Shown here piece after piece: positions 18,582-28,586 of a DNA stretch of 64,000 nt. Each line of letters opens with the position of its first letter. Position 1 is the first letter of the stretch. The notes under the pieces were generated by a model, which worked only from the letters and a program-made list of their open reading frames with translations, had not been told where the DNA came from and ran no database searches. This stretch comes from Actinomycetes bacterium (GTDB lineage Bacteria > Actinomycetota > Acidimicrobiia > Acidimicrobiales > Acidimicrobiaceae): the NCBI GenBank assembly GCA_021819725.1, contig JAKAQR010000001.1, positions 248,001 through 312,000 on the forward strand. Direction: 5' to 3'. Position numbers and translations under genes: made by a program.

Positions 18582-21414
18582 GATGTAACAGCGGTGCTAA
18601 AAATTGCCCTGTGTAGCTAATGGAAGAACGTGCCACCTCCTCCGGTGTCCCCGTCGCGAGCACTTGCCCTCCACGATCCCCTCCATCTGGCCCCAGATCG
18701 ATAAGGTAATCAGCCGTCTTGATGACGTCAAGATTATGTTCGATCACGACAACCGTGTTACCCTGATCGACCAAGGAGTGGAGCACGACCAGGAGCTTAC
18801 GGACATCCTCAAAGTGCAGTCCGGTTGTCGGCTCGTCAAGAATATAGAGGGTTTTACCCGTCGATCGTCTCGCTAGCTCGCTCGCTAGCTTCACTCTCTG
18901 GGCCTCACCTCCGGAGAGCGTCGTCGCTGGCTGTCCAAGCCGAACATAGCCCAGTCCAACCTCATCCAAGGTGATCAGATGCCGCACAATCGGCGGCTGT
19001 CGAGCGAAGAACTCACGCGCCTCCTCGATCGGCATTGCCAGCACATCTGCAATGGAGTGCTCGCGATAGGTCACCTCGAGCGTCTCTCGGTTAAAACGAG
19101 CACCATGACACGCCTCGCAGGTGACAAAGACGTCGGGCAAAAAGTTCATCTCAATGCGAATGGTGCCTTCCCCGCTACAGGCTTCACATCTTCCACCCTT
19201 GACATTGAAGGAGAAGCGACCCGGTTTGTACCCACGCGCCCGCGACTCTGGCATCTCGGCAAAGAGCTTACGGACATGGTCGAACATCCCTGTATAAGTG
19301 GCAGGATTTGATCGTGGTGTGCGACCGATCGGCGACTGGTCGATGTCGATCACCTTGTCGATCAGCTCAAGACCGGTCAGACCCTTATGCCTACCAGGGA
19401 CATCACGAGAACGGTTGACCTGGGCGCGCGCAGCTTTAAAGAGGATCTCGTTCACCAGTGTCGACTTTCCAGACCCAGCCACCCCCGTCACGCAGGTAAA
19501 GAGACCGACAGGAAAGGCAACGTCGAGCTCCTTCAAGTTATGTTCGCTCGCACCGAGAACGGTAATGAAACCGCGGGCCGCCTCCCGTCGGGTTGGAGGG
19601 AGTGGAACACTCTTTTTGCCGGAAAGATAGGCACCGGTCAGCGAGGTCTTGGAACGCAGCAACTCCTTCACTCCACCCTCGAAGACGACCTCACCTCCGT
19701 GTTCGCCAGCACCCGGGCCAATATCGACGATATGATCCGCAGCTCGAATCGTATCTTCATCATGTTCAACGACAATCACCGTGTTCCCTTGATCCCGAAG
19801 TTTCAAGAGCGTATCAATGAGTCGATGGTTATCGCGTTGATGCAGACCGATCGAGGGCTCGTCAAGGACGTAGAGCACGCCAGCGAGTCCGGAGCCAATC
19901 TGGGAAGCGAGTCGAATCCGCTGCGCCTCGCCACCCGATAACGTCACCGCGCTACGCGCCAGGGTCAGGTAATCGAGGCCAACATCGACTAAGAAGCGAA
20001 GCCGCGCAATGATCTCCTTCAAGATCTGGACGGCGATCTGACGTTCGCGATCGTCGAGATCGAAACCGATCACCCGAGCCAGTGCATCGCCGATCGGCAG
20101 AGCGACCAACTGATCGATTGCGATACCACCAACGGTAACCGCACGCGCCTCGGCCTTCAATCTCGTCCCATCACAGCCCTCACACGGCACCTGTCGCATG
20201 TAGGATTCGATAATGGCCCGCGCGGTGTCCGTCTCCACCTCGCCATGACGACGTTTCAAAAAGTTGACGACGCCTTCATAGGTAAAACTATAGGAACGTT
20301 CACGACCACGCCGATCGACGTACTCATGAAGCACCTTCTCGTCGACTCCGTAGAGGATGATCCTTCGCTGCTCCTCATTGAGTGAACCCACCGGCTTGGT
20401 GAGCGGAATCTTGTAGTCCTTGGCCACTCGCTCTAGCATGTGCTCGAGGTAGTCGGCACGGAGCGCGCCGAAGGGGGCAACCGCGCCTTGCACCAGGGAA
20501 CGCGAAGCATCGGGCAACACAAGTTCTTCATCGACCTCGAATCGCATGCCCAACCCCGAACAGACGGGACAGGCGCCGAAGGGAGAGTTAAAGGAGAAGT
20601 TCCTCGGTTCCAGGTGTCCCAGAGAGATGCCGCAGGCGACACAGGCCAGCTCCTCAGAGTACCGTTCTACGCGCACGACTTGACGATCTTCGCCGACTTC
20701 GAGGACGTCAACGCGGCCGTGTGCAACACCAAGCGCGGTCTCGGTCGACTCGATCAGCCTTCGTAGATCTGTTGGCGTGACCCGAAGTCGATCGACAATC
20801 ACCGAGATCGAATGCGCTTCGTAGCGCTCAAGTGTGACCTGTCTGCGATCGGCCAGTTCCACAAGCTCGTCGTCGATCATCACCCGGGCGAAACCCTGTT
20901 TGGTCAGGTCATCAAGGAGCGATTGATACTCACCCTTGCGTGCCTGTACGACCGGTGCTGCGATCATGATGCGACGGTCATCAAAAGTCGACGAGATCAG
21001 GTCGACGATCTCCTGAGGGGTCTGCTGGGATACCTCCAACCCACACTGTGGACAATGTGGATGCCCAATGCGAGCGAACAGCAGTCGCAGGTAGTCATAG
21101 ATCTCGGTCACTGTGGCGACGGTTGAGCGCGGGTTATGCGAGGCGGTTTTTTGGTCAATAGATATGGCCGGAGAGAGACCTTCGATGAAGTCCACATCCG
21201 GCTTCTCCATCAATCCCAAAAACTGACGAGCATAGGAAGAAAGCGACTCTACGTAGCGCCGCTGTCCCTCGGCAAAAATCGTGTCAAAGGCCAGCGAACT
21301 CTTCCCAGAGCCGGAGAGGCCTGTAAAGACCACAAGACGATCCCTCGGAATGTCCACAGAAATATTTTTGAGGTTATGCTCTCGTGCACCCCGCACCCGT
21401 AGAATGTCAGGCAT
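18574..21414 (-). CDS. uvrA: Excinuclease ABC subunit A
   Basis: A 946-residue DNA-damage recognition ATPase with two ABC modules. First Walker A is [11 protein letters not shown] (about residues 32-42), second is [10 protein letters not shown] (about 640-650); both signature motifs LSGGEAQR are present, and zinc-finger CxxC pairs appear (CPQC, CVAC, CEAC). It acts with UvrB and UvrC in excision repair. It lies 11 bases after menF and overlaps uvrC. I see no SOS-type operator because the gene sits inside a run. uvrB is not in this window. Confidence 0.96.
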   Translation of the reverse strand: MPDILRVRGAREHNLKNISVDIPRDRLVVFTGLSGSGKSSLAFDTIFAEGQRRYVESLSSYARQFLGLMEKPDVDFIEGLSPAISIDQKTASHNPRSTVATVTEIYDYLRLLFARIGHPHCPQCGLEVSQQTPQEIVDLISSTFDDRRIMIAAPVVQARKGEYQSLLDDLTKQGFARVMIDDELVELADRRQVTLERYEAHSISVIVDRLRVTPTDLRRLIESTETALGVAHGRVDVLEVGEDRQVVRVERYSEELACVACGISLGHLEPRNFSFNSPFGACPVCSGLGMRFEVDEELVLPDASRSLVQGAVAPFGALRADYLEHMLERVAKDYKIPLTKPVGSLNEEQRRIILYGVDEKVLHEYVDRRGRERSYSFTYEGVVNFLKRRHGEVETDTARAIIESYMRQVPCEGCDGTRLKAEARAVTVGGIAIDQLVALPIGDALARVIGFDLDDRERQIAVQILKEIIARLRFLVDVGLDYLTLARSAVTLSGGEAQRIRLASQIGSGLAGVLYVLDEPSIGLHQRDNHRLIDTLLKLRDQGNTVIVVEHDEDTIRAADHIVDIGPGAGEHGGEVVFEGGVKELLRSKTSLTGAYLSGKKSVPLPPTRREAARGFITVLGASEHNLKELDVAFPVGLFTCVTGVAGSGKSTLVNEILFKAARAQVNRSRDVPGRHKGLTGLELIDKVIDIDQSPIGRTPRSNPATYTGMFDHVRKLFAEMPESRARGYKPGRFSFNVKGGRCEACSGEGTIRIEMNFLPDVFVTCEACHGARFNRETLEVTYREHSIADVLAMPIEEAREFFARQPPIVRHLITLDEVGLGYVRLGQPATTLSGGEAQRVKLASELARRSTGKTLYILDEPTTGLHFEDVRKLLVVLHSLVDQGNTVVVIEHNLDVIKTADYLIDLGPDGGDRGGQVLATGTPEEVARSSISYTGQFLAPLLHRD

Positions 21415-21425
21415 ACATCTCCACC

Positions 21426-22577
21426 CTAACGTGGATTCAAGGCACGGGTGACCACATCAAACTTGGCCTCGATCTCGGCCACCTCAGCGTCGGCTTGCGA
21501 ATCAGCGACGATGCCAGCGCCGGCGACCAGCCCAAGCGTTCCCTGGCAAGCGGATGCACCCCGTATAGCCAGATACACCTCCCCGTCACCGAAAGGGTCG
21601 GTGATCCCGATAATGCCCGCGTACATCCCACGAGAAGGCTCGATCTGCGCTAACATTTCAAGAGCAGTCGTCCTCGGCACACCCGATACGGCGGCAGTCG
21701 GCGCGATAGCGAGCACCACGGACACGAGATTCGCGCCGGGTAGTAGCTGGCCCCGCATCGGGGTAGCCAAATGGATCAGTCGTCCAGCATCGAAGAGAAT
21801 CGGCGCCCGCGGCATGTCAAGTTCCTTCACGTGACCGCTGAGATCATCCTGGAGCTGCTCGATCATGAGTCGATGCTCAAAAAGGTCCTTCGCAGAGTTG
21901 AGGAGCGCAACCTGACCACCTCGCAAGGCAGTACCTGCGAGTGGGCGAAGCGAGAGGAAGTGACCGGACTTGGCGGCGACAAGCTCAGGCGAGGCCCCAA
22001 AGAAGCCGTCGACGTAGTAGAGATGGCTCGCCGGGTGCGCCTTTTTTAACCGAGAGAGTGCTGCCCCAACCGAAAAACTCTCGGTCAGGGACTGGGTCGC
22101 GCGACCGGTGACGACGAGCTTTGTCAGTTGACCCTGTTCAATAGCCAGCTTTGCGAGTCGTACGCGATCGGCAGTGGCCCCAACATCGTGGGACCGTTCT
22201 CCTTGCAGCAGCGGTCCCGCGGGCGCCATCCGCACCTGAGACGCGAGTTCGAGTATACCGAGACGCATGGCGCTTCTTGGCGACGACTCATAGACATCGA
22301 CCTCCAGGCGATCCTTGCCAGCTACTAACACAACCGGATACGAACGCGACGCGAAGGACTCGGTTACCGAGAACCCACTAGAGAGAAAACACGGGCCAGG
22401 CCGATCGAGTCCGGCTTCGGGCGCGCACGCCTCAGGCTGGCCGACGCCCAGGTAGAGACTGCCGGCAGCCTCAACCATCTGGAAGGGAATATGCCTCGCC
22501 TCCAGCGTCGAGATAAACCCAAAGAGGCGGCCAGACCCAAAGGACCCAACCATCGATAATCCAGAGAGGAACCTCAC
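21426..22577 (-). CDS. menF: Isochorismate synthase (MenF-like)
   Basis: A 383-residue chorismate-binding enzyme. The C-terminal catalytic domain shows the typical blocks: [51 protein letters not shown], and [10 protein letters not shown]. It converts chorismate to isochorismate, the first step to menaquinone. Next to menG this is a menaquinone rather than siderophore context. The GTG start overlaps the menG stop by four bases. Slightly shorter than some MenF proteins but with all conserved blocks present. Confidence 0.85.
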   Translation of the reverse strand: MRFLSGLSMVGSFGSGRLFGFISTLEARHIPFQMVEAAGSLYLGVGQPEACAPEAGLDRPGPCFLSSGFSVTESFASRSYPVVLVAGKDRLEVDVYESSPRSAMRLGILELASQVRMAPAGPLLQGERSHDVGATADRVRLAKLAIEQGQLTKLVVTGRATQSLTESFSVGAALSRLKKAHPASHLYYVDGFFGASPELVAAKSGHFLSLRPLAGTALRGGQVALLNSAKDLFEHRLMIEQLQDDLSGHVKELDMPRAPILFDAGRLIHLATPMRGQLLPGANLVSVVLAIAPTAAVSGVPRTTALEMLAQIEPSRGMYAGIIGITDPFGDGEVYLAIRGASACQGTLGLVAGAGIVADSQADAEVAEIEAKFDVVTRALNPR

Positions 22578-23278
22578 TCCACTCCCCGCCTCGCAATGAG
22601 AAGCTGAGCCGCCCCCAATCCGACGCTGATGCGTCGCACCTGGGTGAAACCCGACTGCTGCAGGAGTTGACGAAAACGCTCATCCGTCGGCAGGTACGCC
22701 ACCGATTCAGGAAGATACCGGTAGGCACTCCTGTCAGCGGAGATCAGGCCTCCAACCAGAGGCACCATCGAGCCAAAATAGACACCGTGGAGCTCCCGCA
22801 CCAGGCGACTCTTCGGCGTTGCGACCTCCAAGATGCCAAGCACGCCTCCTGGTCGCAACACCCGGTGCACCTCGGTCAGAACGGCAGCGAAGTCCGCGAA
22901 ATTGCGGACCGCGAATCCCGAACTCACCGCGTCAAAGCTCGCGTCCCCAAAGGGCAGCGCCTCTCCCACACCTTGGACCAACGGTCCATACCTCTTGGCC
23001 TTCTCCAACATGCGATAAGACAGATCGAGCCCATACACCTGCATTCCCTTTGCCGACCAGGCTTTGAGAAAATCTCCGGTGCCACAGGCCAGATCGAGGA
23101 CACGCGCCTTGGGATCGAGGTACATCTCGCGCACTAAGTGAGCACGCCACCCTTGATCGAGACCAAACGTCATCAGACGGTTCACCACATCATAGGTTCC
23201 CGCGATTCGATCGAACATGTCACGAACGTACGGCTGCTTCGCCCCCTCATCAGGGAGCACGCTATCGTTTTGCTTCAT
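22574..23278 (-). CDS. menG: Demethylmenaquinone methyltransferase
   Basis: A 234-residue UbiE/MenG-type SAM methyltransferase catalysing the last step of menaquinone synthesis. Family motifs are clear: YVRDMFDRIAGTYDVVNRLMT near residues 17-37 (N-terminal signature), VLDLACGTGDFL for SAM binding, and AVSSGFAVRNFAD. It precedes menF, so the two form a menaquinone pair leading into the uvrA-uvrC run. Confidence 0.92.
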   Translation of the reverse strand: MKQNDSVLPDEGAKQPYVRDMFDRIAGTYDVVNRLMTFGLDQGWRAHLVREMYLDPKARVLDLACGTGDFLKAWSAKGMQVYGLDLSYRMLEKAKRYGPLVQGVGEALPFGDASFDAVSSGFAVRNFADFAAVLTEVHRVLRPGGVLGILEVATPKSRLVRELHGVYFGSMVPLVGGLISADRSAYRYLPESVAYLPTDERFRQLLQQSGFTQVRRISVGLGAAQLLIARRGVE

Positions 23279-23295
23279 CGTAGCGGATCAACCCT

Positions 23296-23529
23296 TCACC
23301 GAATTGAACGATTCCCCGACGCTCCGCTGGAAACCAACGAAGCTCCGCAGTGCCGACAACGAGGATAGGCCGAGGACGTAGGACGCTGGCACTGTGGGCA
23401 GGAGTTCGCCCTCATCTCACCAGAGGCGACCTTGCGTATCACCGAGACTAGCATCCCCCCGATAGCTATCACGAAGAGACCCTCAAGTACATCTCGAGGT
23501 ATATGGGCTAGAACGAACGCCTCTATCAT
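23296..23529 (-). CDS. Small membrane protein with zinc ribbon
   Basis: A 77-residue protein with one hydrophobic segment (about residues 17-36) followed by a zinc ribbon of two pairs, CPQC and CRHC, spaced about twelve residues apart. It ends 17 bases before menG, on the same strand, so it may be the first gene of the menG-menF-uvrA run. I do not recognise a named family. The Cys pattern makes a chance open frame unlikely. Confidence 0.6.
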   Translation of the reverse strand: MIEAFVLAHIPRDVLEGLFVIAIGGMLVSVIRKVASGEMRANSCPQCQRPTSSAYPRCRHCGASLVSSGASGNRSIR

Positions 23530-23619
23530 CTCCGCAACTTTCTATGCGCAACTACTCCGCACACCACCTCATTCTAGTCTCCCGCCACCTCCTCAACCCG
23601 TGCTAGGGACGAGGAGAAG

Positions 23620-24900
23620 TTAGGCCGAACCGCTACCGCTCGGCTCCGCTGACTGTGCAGGGGAGCTTCCCATTGTTGACGCATTGAAGAGCTGGGACAT
23701 AGTTGGATCGAGTGCCGCAGCGGCCTGGCTACTCTGCGAATTCGCGACAGGCGTTGGCATCAATGACGTATTGAAGAGCTGGGACATGCTTGGATCACTT
23801 CGATCCTCCCCACCCTCGCTGGCCTGGGCATCGGTCGCAGTCAAGGATGTCCCCAAGGAACTTGGAACCATCTCAGCTCGTACTCTCGGCAGTACCTCTG
23901 GGTACTGTTGCTGCAGGAAGAGAATCATCTTCTCGCGTAACTCGCACTCGAGGTTCCATGACCTTGAACTATCGGGGGAACTCATCACGAACCGGAGTTG
24001 CATCGTGGATACACCAAGCTGGGTGACCTGCATCCGAGCCACACTGCCATCCCAGTCAGGAGAGGAGGCAAGGATCGAGAGAAACTGCTCACGGATAGCC
24101 GGAACCGGGGCGGTATAGTCCAGTTCGATATGGACAATGCCAAGGATGTCGGCGGTCGTCTTCGTCCAGTTCTCGAAGGGGTTCGAGATGAAATAGGAGA
24201 TAGGCAACACCAGTCGTCGCAGATCCCAGACGCGGACCACGACATAGGTGAGCGATATCTCTTCGACGCGTCCCCAGTGCCCTTGGATCACGACGACATC
24301 GTCAAGACGGATCGGCTGGGAAATGGCGATCTGGATCCCCGCGATCACATTTGACGCCACGGGCTTTGAGGCGATACCGGCGATAATCGAGATGATACCG
24401 GCCGAAGCCAACACGCCAGCGCCAGCGAGTCGGACCGATGGGAAGGAGAACAGAGCGACTGCGATAGCGATCAATGCGATCACCACGACAATAATGCGCC
24501 GAAAGACACGCACCTGGGTCTGCAGCCTCCTCGCCTTCAAGTTGTCGGCTGCATCGATGTGGTAGTAGTAGAGGATCGCATCCTCCACCGCCTCGACCAG
24601 ACGCGCAAGCCCCCATGCGACCACCCCAACCAGCAGAATGGAGATCGCATGACGAATGTCCACCTCGGCAGCGACTGAAACCTTCACATAATGTAGCGAC
24701 GCGAGCATCAGTAACAGCGGAACCAACGACCTTGTCGGGCCGCGTAGCCTCCGTAAGGCAGCCGTGCGCACGGAGTTCGGATGGCGCGCATTGACCCAAC
24801 GGGTAAAACGGATAATCAAAAAGGCAACAGCAACCCCGAGCACGAGCGCCACTACTAGCGCCGGAAATGCCTTTAGATACTCATGAAACAAGCTATTCAA
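23620..24900 (-). CDS. MscS-family mechanosensitive channel
   Basis: A 426-residue membrane protein. About four transmembrane segments fill residues 10-185. The last one carries the glycine/alanine-rich pore helix of MscS (AGAGVLASAGIISIIAG), then the conserved loop ASNVIAGIQIAISQPIRLDDVVVIQGHWGRVEEISLTYVVVR begins near residue 190 (here cited in parts). A cytoplasmic beta domain follows, then a disordered tail of about 60 residues with two near-identical copies of a DPSMSQLFNTS / DPTMSQLFNAS motif. The start is TTG with GGAGGG upstream. The family releases solutes on hypo-osmotic shock. The repeated tail motif is unusual. Confidence 0.88.
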   Translation of the reverse strand: MNSLFHEYLKAFPALVVALVLGVAVAFLIIRFTRWVNARHPNSVRTAALRRLRGPTRSLVPLLLMLASLHYVKVSVAAEVDIRHAISILLVGVVAWGLARLVEAVEDAILYYYHIDAADNLKARRLQTQVRVFRRIIVVVIALIAIAVALFSFPSVRLAGAGVLASAGIISIIAGIASKPVASNVIAGIQIAISQPIRLDDVVVIQGHWGRVEEISLTYVVVRVWDLRRLVLPISYFISNPFENWTKTTADILGIVHIELDYTAPVPAIREQFLSILASSPDWDGSVARMQVTQLGVSTMQLRFVMSSPDSSRSWNLECELREKMILFLQQQYPEVLPRVRAEMVPSSLGTSLTATDAQASEGGEDRSDPSMSQLFNTSLMPTPVANSQSSQAAAALDPTMSQLFNASTMGSSPAQSAEPSGSGSA

Positions 24901-24978
24901 CCTCTTCGAGCCCTCCTCATTTTGGCACTACTCGCCTAACAGTGTAGGGGCTGCATAAAACTGGTGCTGAGATGATGC

Positions 24979-24984
24979 TACGCT
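24979..24984 (+). promoter_or_regulatory. Probable -10 hexamer (TACGCT) before maoC-like gene
   Basis: TACGCT ends six bases before the ATG at 24991. The intervening GAAGGC is too close to act as a normal ribosome site, so a leaderless transcript is the simpler reading. Confidence 0.35.
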
Positions 24985-24990
24985 GAAGGC

Positions 24991-25443
24991 ATGCCAACAC
25001 CAGTTCATGGAGTCAATGGGCTCAAACAACTCGTCGGGGTCGATCTGGGGTTTACGCCCTACCGAACCATTACCCAGCAGCAGATCACAATGTTCGCCGA
25101 TGCAACCGATGACCATCAGTGGATCCACGTCGATCCCGACGCCGCGAAGAATGGTCCCTTTGGGACGACTATCGCTCACGGATTCCTGACGCTCTCACTC
25201 GTGTCGGCGATGCTCCCCGAGGTGCTCCAAGTCGATGGAGTCTCCATGGGCGTCAACTACGGTACCAACCGTGTGCGCTTTCCAGCGCCAGTGCCTGTCA
25301 ACGCCCGGATCCGTCTCGGAGCGAAAGTCGCTGAGGTGGCTGAGGTGGCTGGCGGCGTCCAGGTGCAGATCAACGTCACCATCGAGGTCGAGGGTGCAAC
25401 GAAGCCTTCCATGGTCGGCGAGATTCTCTTTCGCTATTATTGA
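24991..25443 (+). CDS. MaoC-family (R)-hydratase
   Basis: A 150-residue single hot-dog-fold protein. The hydratase motif FADATDDHQWIHVDPDAA (residues 30-47) contains the catalytic Asp and His of (R)-specific enoyl-CoA hydratases, and the downstream TTIAHGFLTLSL is the usual second block. It would hydrate trans-2-enoyl-CoA in fatty acid or polyester metabolism. It stands alone, convergent with a small membrane protein gene on the other strand. The exact acyl-CoA is unknown. Confidence 0.87.
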   Translation: MPTPVHGVNGLKQLVGVDLGFTPYRTITQQQITMFADATDDHQWIHVDPDAAKNGPFGTTIAHGFLTLSLVSAMLPEVLQVDGVSMGVNYGTNRVRFPAPVPVNARIRLGAKVAEVAEVAGGVQVQINVTIEVEGATKPSMVGEILFRYY

Positions 25444-25468
25444 TACTCGGCCGATCGCCACGAGTATC
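25442..25468 (+). terminator. Hairpin overlapping the maoC-like stop codon
   Basis: A perfect 8-base inverted repeat, GATACTCG and CGAGTATC, with an 11-base loop, begins inside the TGA stop. There is no long T-run after it, so it is a weak candidate for intrinsic termination or transcript protection. Confidence 0.4.
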
Positions 25469-25500
25469 TTGGCACTTCCGTGCACTCCGGTCGAGACAGC

Positions 25501-25519
25501 CTGGCTTTGCGCTAGCCAG
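25501..25519. repeat. Short palindrome, possible terminator element
   Basis: CTGGCT and AGCCAG flank a 7-base loop. Just to the right, at 25541-25569, CAGCAG and CTGCTG flank a stretch containing GGGTTTTTC. The region lies between convergent genes and could hold a bidirectional terminator. The rest of 25444-25747 shows nothing else. Confidence 0.35.
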
Positions 25520-25747
25520 TCGCCAACGCACCTCACTCCTGCAGCAGTAGCGGGTTTTTCTCGCTGCTGAACTACTCACATTGACTAGCTCGCGTTGGTA
25601 GGGAGGGACAACAAGTCCCCCTCACCCAAGTCACCTGCAGGGCTCAAGAACTCCTGTACCCGACGGTATCGGGTGCACGCCGTAGGTGTCATCCAGCTTG
25701 GTAGACGCTTACCTCAAACCGCCGCCCTCTCCCCACTTGCTGGCTGG

Positions 25748-25915
25748 TCAATGGATGGTCACGACACCGATCGCCCACAATCCAGCGGCAACGACGAAGA
25801 TCAGCAAGAGTGCCGTCGCTGCGAGTTTAAAGATCAATCGCACTCCGATCAGGACGACCACGATGACGATTAAGAACTCTGGCCAACTACTGACACCACT
25901 ATGGGTAAGCTGCAT
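25748..25915 (-). CDS. Short membrane protein, 55 residues
   Basis: A small leftward gene. It starts at ATG 25915 with GGAGAGGGAG ten bases upstream, a strong ribosome site. The product begins MQLTHSGVSSWPEF and then is almost wholly hydrophobic: two adjacent membrane spans, the first about residues 14-27 (LIVIVVVLIGVRLI), the second about residues 31-50. The good ribosome site plus a clean two-span protein argue for a real gene. Function unknown; small proteins of this build are common in actinobacteria. It is divergent from the PPK2 gene. Confidence 0.6.
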   Translation of the reverse strand: MQLTHSGVSSWPEFLIVIVVVLIGVRLIFKLAATALLLIFVVAAGLWAIGVVTIH

Positions 25916-26034
25916 GTTGCTTTCGCTCCCTCTCCTACCGACGGGCTATCTGCCGCCTTCGCCACGCCAGGACCACTCGTAGACGGCCCATAAGCCTACC
26001 GTGCATCGACACAAATTGGAGTAAGGTCACCACT

Positions 26035-26889
26035 ATGACTACCACTCCTAGCATCAACTGGTCAAAACTCACCCGCCTCGTCCACCATCATGAGATCAAC
26101 GCCAACACCTCCGCCGTACCCGGGGGGCCAGATCTTACCAAGGAGGAGGGCAAGCAGCTCCGCCACCGGAGCGTCAAGGTGCTCACAGAACTCCAGGAAG
26201 CCCTCTATGCACAAGCGTCGCACGGGGTGCTCGTGGTGCTCCAAGGTTTGGACACGGCAGGCAAAGATGGCACCATCCGAGCCATCTTTGATGGCGTCAA
26301 TCCACAAGGCGTCAACGTCCACGGCTTCAAGGTCCCAACGCCATTTGAGGCAGCCCATGACTACCTCTTCCGCATTCACCAGGCGGTTCCCGGACGTGGT
26401 GAAATTGGCGTCTTCAATCGCTCACACTACGAAGACTTGATCGTTCCACTCGCCGCAACAACCATGAGCGATCAGGCATTCACCCGACGCGTTGATGAAA
26501 TCCACCGCTTCGAGGAGTACCTGAGCGACCAGAGCATTGTCATCGTAAAGCTCTACCTACACGTCTCGTATGAAGTGCAGGGACAGCGGCTCTTGCGACG
26601 TCTTGACCGTCCGGAGAAACACTGGAAATTCTCCTCTGGTGACCTCGTTACCCGCGAACACTTCAACAACTTCGCACACGCGTACGGACGGGTCATTCCC
26701 GCTACCTCATTCGACGAAGCCCCGTGGCACGTCATTCCGGCGGACCGAAAGTGGTACCGAAACGCGATTGCTACCGCCATTGTCACCGAAACCCTCACCC
26801 AACTCGCGCCAAAGGCACCGAAGGTCGACATCACCCACATCGAGAAAATTCGGGCAGAGCTCAAGAAGGAACTCTCCGGACCGACGTGA
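26035..26889 (+). CDS. PPK2-family polyphosphate kinase
   Basis: A 284-residue P-loop kinase that moves phosphate between polyphosphate and nucleotides. Walker A is LQGLDTAGKDGT (about residues 70-81); the Walker B-like block is VFNRSHYEDLI; the lid region carries PADRKWYRN near residue 240. Length fits single-domain PPK2 proteins. The ATG has AAGG eight bases upstream. Whether it works on ADP, GDP or AMP cannot be settled from sequence. It is a lone gene. Confidence 0.92.
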   Translation: MTTTPSINWSKLTRLVHHHEINANTSAVPGGPDLTKEEGKQLRHRSVKVLTELQEALYAQASHGVLVVLQGLDTAGKDGTIRAIFDGVNPQGVNVHGFKVPTPFEAAHDYLFRIHQAVPGRGEIGVFNRSHYEDLIVPLAATTMSDQAFTRRVDEIHRFEEYLSDQSIVIVKLYLHVSYEVQGQRLLRRLDRPEKHWKFSSGDLVTREHFNNFAHAYGRVIPATSFDEAPWHVIPADRKWYRNAIATAIVTETLTQLAPKAPKVDITHIEKIRAELKKELSGPT

Positions 26890-27291
26890 TCGCAGCAGCG
26901 ACCCGGTGACCCTGCCACCCTCGCTCATCCGCTCAGCAAAGGGCTCTCGCGCCGCAGCCAGCGGCGATCTGAGTACGGAGGAGCACCTAACCCATTCCGC
27001 CATGCAGTGCTGTTGCCAGCACGCATCGCGAGTACCGTGACGATGGCGTACTCCTTCCAGTAAGGAGCCGCCTGGTACCGATATCTCGTCCGCCCTGTGA
27101 TCACTGAGTACACAGTTAGCGGATCACACGCAAAGAGTTATCCAAATCGACCCACGAAGCCACTCCACAGCTTTTGACTGCTTCAGCGGTAGCGCAGACC
27201 GAACTCACCGATGAGCAACACATACCGGCGATTGCCAACAACCCTCGCTACTCCTATGCGAGCGAGCAAGTCGTAGGTGAGTGCGAAAGTT
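26890..27291. other. Intergenic stretch with one inverted repeat
   Basis: No gene seen. A perfect 7-base inverted repeat, TGTGATC at 27096-27102 and GATCACA at 27122-27128, is spaced by 19 bases. That spacing is long for a terminator and would suit an operator, but no regulated start lies close by. Confidence 0.4.
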
Positions 27292-27666
27292 CTAGTGGAA
27301 CCACGTCTTTGCATACATCCGTGACTGTGGATGAATAAACAAGGCAAAAAGAACAACCGTAATGATGACGTTGAGCAGCTCAGCACCGAATATCGCACTC
27401 AGGCCGACCGTGAACACGTAATAGATCAAGAGAGCTAGCGGTATGCCTGTAGCGAGTAACGCGGCATAATACCCGAGCTTTCTGGAGTTCGCAACACCAT
27501 AGGCGCCGCCGATGGGAAGCAAGATATCAAGGACCAGAAACAGAAGCGACAGGCCACCACCAAACAGCACCGTCAAAAGCGCCAGCGCAGCGTTGAGGTA
27601 CAACAACAACACACCAATCTGCAGCGTCTGTGGCTGAGTCCGATCGAACAACTTGAGCTCTCTCAT
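27292..27666 (-). CDS. Hypothetical four-span membrane protein
   Basis: A 124-residue protein with about four hydrophobic segments and short polar ends; I do not recognise a family. The middle of the protein (PIGGAYGVANSRKLGYYAALLAT) resembles small inner-membrane proteins of unknown function. It starts at ATG 27666 with TAGACT six bases upstream and no ribosome site, so the transcript is probably leaderless. It is divergent from the VIT-family gene, with about 100 bases between their likely starts. Confidence 0.65.
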   Translation of the reverse strand: MRELKLFDRTQPQTLQIGVLLLYLNAALALLTVLFGGGLSLLFLVLDILLPIGGAYGVANSRKLGYYAALLATGIPLALLIYYVFTVGLSAIFGAELLNVIITVVLFALFIHPQSRMYAKTWFH

Positions 27667-27672
27667 ATGCGC

Positions 27673-27678
27673 AGTCTA
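27673..27678 (-). promoter_or_regulatory. Probable -10 hexamer (TAGACT) of the membrane protein gene
   Basis: TAGACT lies six bases before the leftward ATG at 27666, the same hexamer and spacing as in front of fdhD. TTGGGT about 19 bases further upstream is a weak -35 candidate. Confidence 0.45.
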
Positions 27679-27768
27679 TCCCAGGTCGCACGCGAAAACC
27701 CAACACAGCTCTCAGGAAGTTGCCCTACGCCGGTCGAGAGCACTACGGGGGCCACTATCTTGAGAAGG

Positions 27769-28470
27769 GTGGAAGCGCATCATAGTGGCCATCGCGACAT
27801 CACTGGAGGCGGAGCTCGGGCAGCCGTTTTTGGTGTCTCTGATGGACTTCTCTCGAACGTTGCCCTCATCTTAGGAGTAGCAGGTGCTCATCCCGCCCCG
27901 AAGGCCGTGGTAATCGCGGGACTTGCAGGATTGGTGGCCGGCGCCTTCTCCATGGGGGTTGGTGAGTACATCTCGATGGGCGCTCAGCGCGAACTGTTTC
28001 AGCATGAACTCAACGTAGAGGCGACTGAGATTCGCGACCGTCCTGATGCCGAGACACGCGAACTCGAGGAACTCTACGTCTCCCGAGGAGTTCCCAAGGA
28101 GCTGGCATCCCAGGTCTCACGCTATCTGATGCGCGACCCGGACACCGCGCTTGAGGTGCACGCGCAAGAAGAACTCGGGATTGCACCGGGATCCGTCGGC
28201 TCACCCATCCAGGCTGCGCTAGCGTCCTTTATCTCCTTCGCAATCGGTGCGGTCATCCCGCTCATCCCCTGGTTTATCACCATCGGAACGGCTGCGGTGA
28301 TCGGTTCAGCCGTCTTAGCAGGCATTGCCACGCTGATCGTTGGTGGTGGACTCGCGGCCATGACAGGAAGAAGTGTCACCAAGGGCGCTCTCCGTCAGTT
28401 CCTTCTGAGCGCGGTTGCCGCCTTGGTGACCTATGGCGTCGGCCACATTCTTGGAACTACCATCCACTGA
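27769..28470 (+). CDS. VIT/CCC1-family iron or manganese transporter
   Basis: A 233-residue membrane protein of the vacuolar iron transporter family. The N-terminal motif AAVFGVSDGLLSNVALILGVAG and the AGAFSMGVGEYISMGAQRE block (metal-binding Met and Glu residues) are followed by a Glu-rich cytoplasmic helix region and three C-terminal membrane spans, the standard layout. The open frame extends to an ATG at 27667, but that part is not conserved; I choose GTG 27769, which has TATCTT seven bases before it. In bacteria these proteins export or store Fe2+ or Mn2+. Confidence 0.85.
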   Translation: MEAHHSGHRDITGGGARAAVFGVSDGLLSNVALILGVAGAHPAPKAVVIAGLAGLVAGAFSMGVGEYISMGAQRELFQHELNVEATEIRDRPDAETRELEELYVSRGVPKELASQVSRYLMRDPDTALEVHAQEELGIAPGSVGSPIQAALASFISFAIGAVIPLIPWFITIGTAAVIGSAVLAGIATLIVGGGLAAMTGRSVTKGALRQFLLSAVAALVTYGVGHILGTTIH

Positions 28471-28551
28471 ATCCGCAGATGGACCCAGCTTCTCGTGCCG
28501 TGGCCGAACTCCTGTTGACCGTCTTGGTACATCCACCCACACGTTTCGGCT

Positions 28552-28580
28552 CTGACACGAATCCACCGGTCAACTAGACT
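28552..28580 (+). promoter_or_regulatory. Promoter of fdhD, leaderless
   Basis: CTGACA (28552-28557), a 17-base spacer, and TAGACT (28575-28580) form a near-consensus housekeeping promoter. The GTG start of fdhD follows six bases later, so transcription should begin at or beside the start codon. There is no Shine-Dalgarno sequence. Confidence 0.65.
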
Positions 28581-28586
28581 TCAGTC

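Noticed and set aside
18574..21414. SOS-type operator in front of uvrA
   Set aside because: uvrA begins 11 bases after menF inside a run, and no LexA-like dyad was seen there.
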